Shown here: piece by piece, positions 60,738-64,000 of the stretch
Numbering within the stretch: the first letter of the stretch is position 1
Layout of the letters: the number at the start of each line of letters is the position of its first letter
From: Companilactobacillus suantsaicola
Lineage (GTDB): Bacteria > Bacillota > Bacilli > Lactobacillales > Lactobacillaceae
NCBI RefSeq assembly: GCF_004745525.1
Contig: NZ_RKLY01000011.1
Location: 19,456 to 83,455, forward strand
DNA: 64,000 nucleotides
Direction: 5' to 3'
Program-made: the position numbers and the translations under genes
The notes under the pieces: model-generated
Seen by the model: only the letters and a program-made list of their open reading frames with translations
Told to the model about the DNA's origin: nothing
The model's database searches: none

Positions 60738-63065
60738 ATGCTGGAATTAAAACACATCAAAAAATACTATCATGTTGGTGATTCAGTTACTAAAGCTCTA
60801 GATGATGTCTCGGTGGCTTTTCGTAAGCAAGAATTTGTCGCTATTCTAGGCCCTAGTGGTTCTGGTAAGACGACGATGCTTAATGGTATCGGTGGCCTTG
60901 ATATTTATGACTCCGGTGACTTAGTTATCAAAGGTAAATCAACCAAGGACTTCTCTGAATCCGATTGGGATGCTTATCGAAATAATTCAGTCGGTTTCAT
61001 TTTCCAAAGTTACAACATTATCGGACATTTGAGCATCATTGATAACGTTGAATTGGGGATGACCCTTAGTGGTGTCAGTAATGAGGAAAAAGCTAAGAAA
61101 GCTCGTGAAGCACTAGAACGAGTCGGCTTAGGTCCACACATCAACAAAAAGCCTAACCAACTTTCCGGTGGTCAACTACAACGTGTTGCGATTGCCCGTG
61201 CGATTGCTAATGACCCAGAAATTTTACTTTGTGATGAACCAACTGGAGCACTAGATACTGAAACTAGTGAAGAAATTATGCAGTTGATCAAAGAATTGTC
61301 AGCTGAGCGTCTAGTTATCATGGTTACTCACAACCCTACTCTTGCTAAAGAGTATACGGATCGAATTATCAACTTTGCTGATGGTAAAATTTTGAACGAT
61401 TCTAATCCTTTCGTTGAAGACGCAACTCAAGATAATTTCGAATTAAAGAAAACTAAGATGACTTTCTGGACTGCTTTGAAGTTATCATTCACTAACCTAA
61501 AAACTAAAAAAGGCCGGACAGCTCTAACCGCTTTTGCTTCAAGTATCGGTATCATCAGTATTGCGATTGTTTTAGCCTTGTCGTCTGGATTCCAAAAACA
61601 AATCGACAAAACTCAAGGCAATACCCTAGCTCAATTTCCGGTAACGATTTCTCAAACAGCTTCTAAGCAAACCGCTCCGGACAGCCAAAAGACTAAGAAC
61701 TCCAACTCGAAAAAAGTTACCGCTAAACTTAGCCAACAAGAGAAATCGACCCACACTAATAAATTAAATAAAAAATACGTTAACTATATTAAGAACCTAT
61801 CACCCGAACTAAGTAAGAATATTACTTACAATTACACAACTGGGATGAATCTTCTAACTAAAGTTGACGGTAAAGTCAAAACAGCTCAATTTTCTAACGC
61901 CAGCAGTTCTAATTCGATGAGTGGAATGGCTTCAGCTATGGCTTCCTCAACAGGAATCGGTAGTTCAGTTTATCCTAGTTCTGACAACAATGGTAAGAAC
62001 TTCTTGAAGAAACACTACAAAGTAATTTCTGGTTCACTACCTGACAATGCTAACGAAGTTGTTTTGATCGTCGACCGTGATAACTCGACAAATATCAACG
62101 CGCTAAAAAACATCGGCATGAAAGTTAAAGACAACCAGAAACTCGATTTTGACAAAATTGTCGGTCAAGAATTCAAAGTAGTTGGTAACAATGATTACTA
62201 CAACCAAGTTGCTACTAACCTCTACACCCCAAATTCCGATTTAACTAGTCTCTACAACAATGCCAATAACAAGACTGTCAAGATCAGCGCTATCTTAAAA
62301 GTTAAGTCTGAATCATCTGAAAACATCCTTTCTTCAGGAATTGCTTACAGTGACCAATTAACCAAAGATATCGTTAATACTAATAAAGATTCTGACATCG
62401 TCAAAGCTCAAAAGAGTAGCGATACTAATGTTTTAACTGGTGCTAGTGTTGACGACGCTACAACTAAGGACTCACTCATCAGTTACTTAGGTGGTTCAAC
62501 TCAACCATCAAGCATCTTAATTTACCCAAGTACTTTCAAGACTAAAGATAAGGTTTTGGATTACTTAGATAAGTTCAACAAAGGCAAGAAAGAATCCAAC
62601 AAAGTTATCTACACTGATCTAGCTGGTCAAGTTTCAACCTTAACTGGTGGTTTGATGGACGCTATCACTTACGTCTTAGTCGCCTTCGCCGGAATTTCAC
62701 TAGTTACAAGTATGATCATGATTGGTATCATCACTTACACATCAGTTCTTGAAAGAACCAAAGAAATTGGTATTTTGAAAGCTCTTGGTGCTAGAAAGAA
62801 AGATGTTACTCGCGTCTTCGATGCTGAAACTACTATTTTAGGTGTTTCATCTGGTGTCTTAGGAATCATCATCGCCTGGTTAGCAACTTTCCCAATCAAT
62901 GCTATCTTGAAGAACTTAACTAATTTATCAAACGTTTCGCAATTGAACCCCGTTCATGCTATCGTCTTGATCATTATCAGTACAGTTCTAACCGTAATCG
63001 GTGGACACATTCCCGCCAAGATGGCAGCTAAAAAAGATGCTGCTGCAGCATTGCGTTCCGAATAG
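60738..63065 (+). CDS. MacB/FtsX-type ABC transporter, fused ATPase-permease
   Basis: A 775-residue single-chain transporter. The ATPase (1-230) has Walker A GPSGSGKTT, signature LSGGQLQRVAIARA and Walker B LLCDEPTGALD. A transmembrane helix at about 260-285 is followed by a ~330-residue extracytoplasmic domain rich in Ser/Asn and three C-terminal helices (FtsX pattern, TSVLERTKEIGILKALGARKKDV). The arrangement is of MacB/BceAB-like pumps that export peptides or relieve antimicrobial stress. Follows the divergent TetR; terminator after it. Confidence 0.92.
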   Translation: MLELKHIKKYYHVGDSVTKALDDVSVAFRKQEFVAILGPSGSGKTTMLNGIGGLDIYDSGDLVIKGKSTKDFSESDWDAYRNNSVGFIFQSYNIIGHLSIIDNVELGMTLSGVSNEEKAKKAREALERVGLGPHINKKPNQLSGGQLQRVAIARAIANDPEILLCDEPTGALDTETSEEIMQLIKELSAERLVIMVTHNPTLAKEYTDRIINFADGKILNDSNPFVEDATQDNFELKKTKMTFWTALKLSFTNLKTKKGRTALTAFASSIGIISIAIVLALSSGFQKQIDKTQGNTLAQFPVTISQTASKQTAPDSQKTKNSNSKKVTAKLSQQEKSTHTNKLNKKYVNYIKNLSPELSKNITYNYTTGMNLLTKVDGKVKTAQFSNASSSNSMSGMASAMASSTGIGSSVYPSSDNNGKNFLKKHYKVISGSLPDNANEVVLIVDRDNSTNINALKNIGMKVKDNQKLDFDKIVGQEFKVVGNNDYYNQVATNLYTPNSDLTSLYNNANNKTVKISAILKVKSESSENILSSGIAYSDQLTKDIVNTNKDSDIVKAQKSSDTNVLTGASVDDATTKDSLISYLGGSTQPSSILIYPSTFKTKDKVLDYLDKFNKGKKESNKVIYTDLAGQVSTLTGGLMDAITYVLVAFAGISLVTSMIMIGIITYTSVLERTKEIGILKALGARKKDVTRVFDAETTILGVSSGVLGIIIAWLATFPINAILKNLTNLSNVSQLNPVHAIVLIIISTVLTVIGGHIPAKMAAKKDAAAALRSE

Positions 63066-63075
63066 TTACATTTTA

Positions 63076-63121
63076 AAAAGACTGTATTAATTGGAAGAAA
63101 AACCAATTAATACAGTCTTTT
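63076..63121. terminator. Terminator after the ABC transporter
   Basis: AAAAGACTGTATTAATTGG / CCAATTAATACAGTCTTTT perfect stem with T run. Confidence 0.95.
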
Positions 63122-63154
63122 CTTTTTGTGGACTAGGCTTTAGCCTTTTTGTAG

Positions 63155-63190
63155 CTATAACGTACATGATATAGTACAATATAGTTACCA
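63155..63190. promoter_or_regulatory. Promoter/operator region of the YefM-YafQ-like module
   Basis: Two dyads: GTAC-ATGATATA-GTAC and TATAGTTA elements between 63155 and 63190, just before the antitoxin gene. In such modules the antitoxin binds sites like these to repress the operon. Confidence 0.4.
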
Positions 63191-63211
63191 AAAAGGAAGG
63201 GAGTTTTTATT

Positions 63212-63508
63212 ATGCCAATTGCAACTACTCAAAGTGATTTTCGTAATCATATTAAGGATTACCTAGATCAGGTTAATAATAATAACCAAACCGTTTTAAT
63301 CGCTCGTTCAAATCAACGTGCAGCTGCGGTTATCTCACAAGACCAGCTTAACACTCTTCTTGAAGCCGTTAATGCTAAAGAAGATTCTTTAGATTATGCA
63401 ATTGCTCGTGATAAATTAATCGAAATGCATATTTTGCCAGATGATCCTATCGTTAAACCCACTGATGATTACTGGAATAACTTTAAGCCTAAGGACAACA
63501 ATAAATAA
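63212..63508 (+). CDS. Phd/YefM-like antitoxin
   Basis: A 98-residue protein. MPIATTQSDFRNHIKDYLDQVNNNNQTVLIARSNQRAAAVISQDQLNTLLE is the Phd/YefM fold, with a short basic start for DNA binding and an acidic, flexible C-terminus that should hold the toxin. The stop overlaps the start of the toxin gene (ATAATGG). Good ribosome site GGAAGGGAG. Confidence 0.85.
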   Translation: MPIATTQSDFRNHIKDYLDQVNNNNQTVLIARSNQRAAAVISQDQLNTLLEAVNAKEDSLDYAIARDKLIEMHILPDDPIVKPTDDYWNNFKPKDNNK

Positions 63509-63843
63509 TGGTATATCAATATCGGCCACGAAAATCTTTTGAGAGAAGTCTAACTTATCTTGCACAGCTTGATCCAACAATTGTTGACGAAACAAAGGCA
63601 GCAATTTTGATTTTACTAGCAGGAGATTCTCTTCCAAATGACTTCCAGGACCATGGGCTTGAGGGAAGTTATACTGGTTATCGAGAATTCCATCTTCGTG
63701 ACACCTCTAAAGGACAACAACCAAATGAAATAAATGACATTTTAATCATTTACAAAATCGATGACCAAGATTTAATTTTTATTGCAGTTAATATTGGTTC
63801 ACACAACAAGCTATTTCATGGCCACTACCGAAAAAATAAATAG
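63508..63843 (+). CDS. RelE/YafQ-family mRNA interferase toxin
   Basis: A 111-residue basic protein. YRPRKSFERSLTYLAQLDPTIVDETKAAILILLAG and REFHLRDTSKGQQPNEINDILIIYKIDDQDLIFIAVNIGSHNKLF match YafQ/RelE toxins (YRP.KSFERSL, DW/REFHL, LI.IY, L.R.GSHs.LF). The terminal His in GSHNKLF is the usual catalytic region. It cleaves mRNA on the ribosome when freed. Pair overlaps by 1 bp with the antitoxin. Confidence 0.83.
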   Translation: MVYQYRPRKSFERSLTYLAQLDPTIVDETKAAILILLAGDSLPNDFQDHGLEGSYTGYREFHLRDTSKGQQPNEINDILIIYKIDDQDLIFIAVNIGSHNKLFHGHYRKNK

Positions 63844-64000
63844 GTGAATTTACAATCAATTTTTCCTAAGAAAATAATTTAAAACAGACAATAAGATATA
63901 ATCGCAAATTGCAAGAACAAGTTAGCCACTCCGAAAAAATAAAAAAAACTTAAGATCTATCAGGATTGGAGTGCCAGATTATTAGTAGCCGCAAGCCAAG
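63844..64000. other. Right-edge non-coding segment
   Basis: 157 bp with no gene. Two separated arms CACTCC (about 63932) and GGAGTG (about 63966) could pair; the second arm is followed by a run reading GTAGCCGCAAGCCAAG at the edge. Too short to classify. Confidence 0.3.

Overview
This window looks like a chromosomal segment of a low-GC Gram-positive lactic acid bacterium, most likely Lactobacillaceae (a Companilactobacillus-like species is my guess; genus not proven). The evidence is T-box leaders on trpS and an amino-acid transporter, a complete dltXABCD operon, LPXTG and WxL surface proteins, catabolite (cre) sites, lactose/cellobiose-type PTS genes, and AGGAGG-like ribosome sites. There is no rRNA, prophage, CRISPR array or intact insertion sequence.

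Layout. 1-9.3 kb: a secreted C39-like peptidase cut by the left edge, a repeat element, a marR/DHA2 efflux/DUF4811 operon, trpS with its Trp T-box, and helD. 9.3-17.4 kb: an acyltransferase, an LPXTG surface protein, small membrane proteins, tRNA-Thr, a DtxR-like regulator and a padR/DUF1700/DUF4097 operon. 17.5-20.1 kb: an amino-acid ABC transporter behind a T-box leader with one Stem I and two antiterminator modules. 20.1-30.4 kb: ADP-ribosylglycohydrolase, nucleoside deoxyribosyltransferase, TetR, CynX-like MFS, HAD phosphatase, an aryl-sulfate sulfotransferase lipoprotein, a truncated histidine phosphatase, an M50 protease and an AI-2E-family transporter. 31-40.5 kb: an XRE regulator, a glycine-betaine OpuA operon, a MerR regulator and dltXABCD including the 49-residue DltX. 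41.7-55.4 kb: carbohydrate island with two ROK kinases, a WxL protein, a PTS IIB-IIC-IIA/esterase/ROK/GH1 operon controlled by a GntR repressor and CcpA, an SGNH esterase, a second GntR, and a treR/treC pair. 56-64 kb: GNAT, a small alarmone synthetase, DHA2 efflux with divergent PadR, a TetR/MacB-like ABC transporter pair, and a YefM/YafQ toxin-antitoxin module.

The most unusual content is non-coding. Family 1 is a composite element of about 630-675 bp present five times (1311, 22512, 30486, 41021 and 55635; the last shortened to 414 bp). Each has terminal inverted repeats, and each end folds as a ~175-nt three-way junction whose stems change sequence between copies while staying complementary. 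Where intact, a variable terminator-like hairpin lies between the ends. Family 2 is a ~130-bp structured unit, in two sequence types, at four places (25694, 52664, 56720, 56987). Every copy begins at or just inside the stop codon of a gene and lies between that stop and a rho-independent terminator, so it is a 3'-UTR element. No transposase is encoded nearby. These two families are my best candidates for an undescribed system, either non-autonomous mobile elements or structured RNAs.

The carbohydrate island reads as a pathway. A sugar or glycoside enters through the PTS, two separate esterase families (SASA and SGNH) could remove acetyl groups, GH1 cleaves the phosphorylated beta-glycoside, and zinc-motif-less ROK kinases phosphorylate the released sugar. 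The substrate is not determined by sequence.
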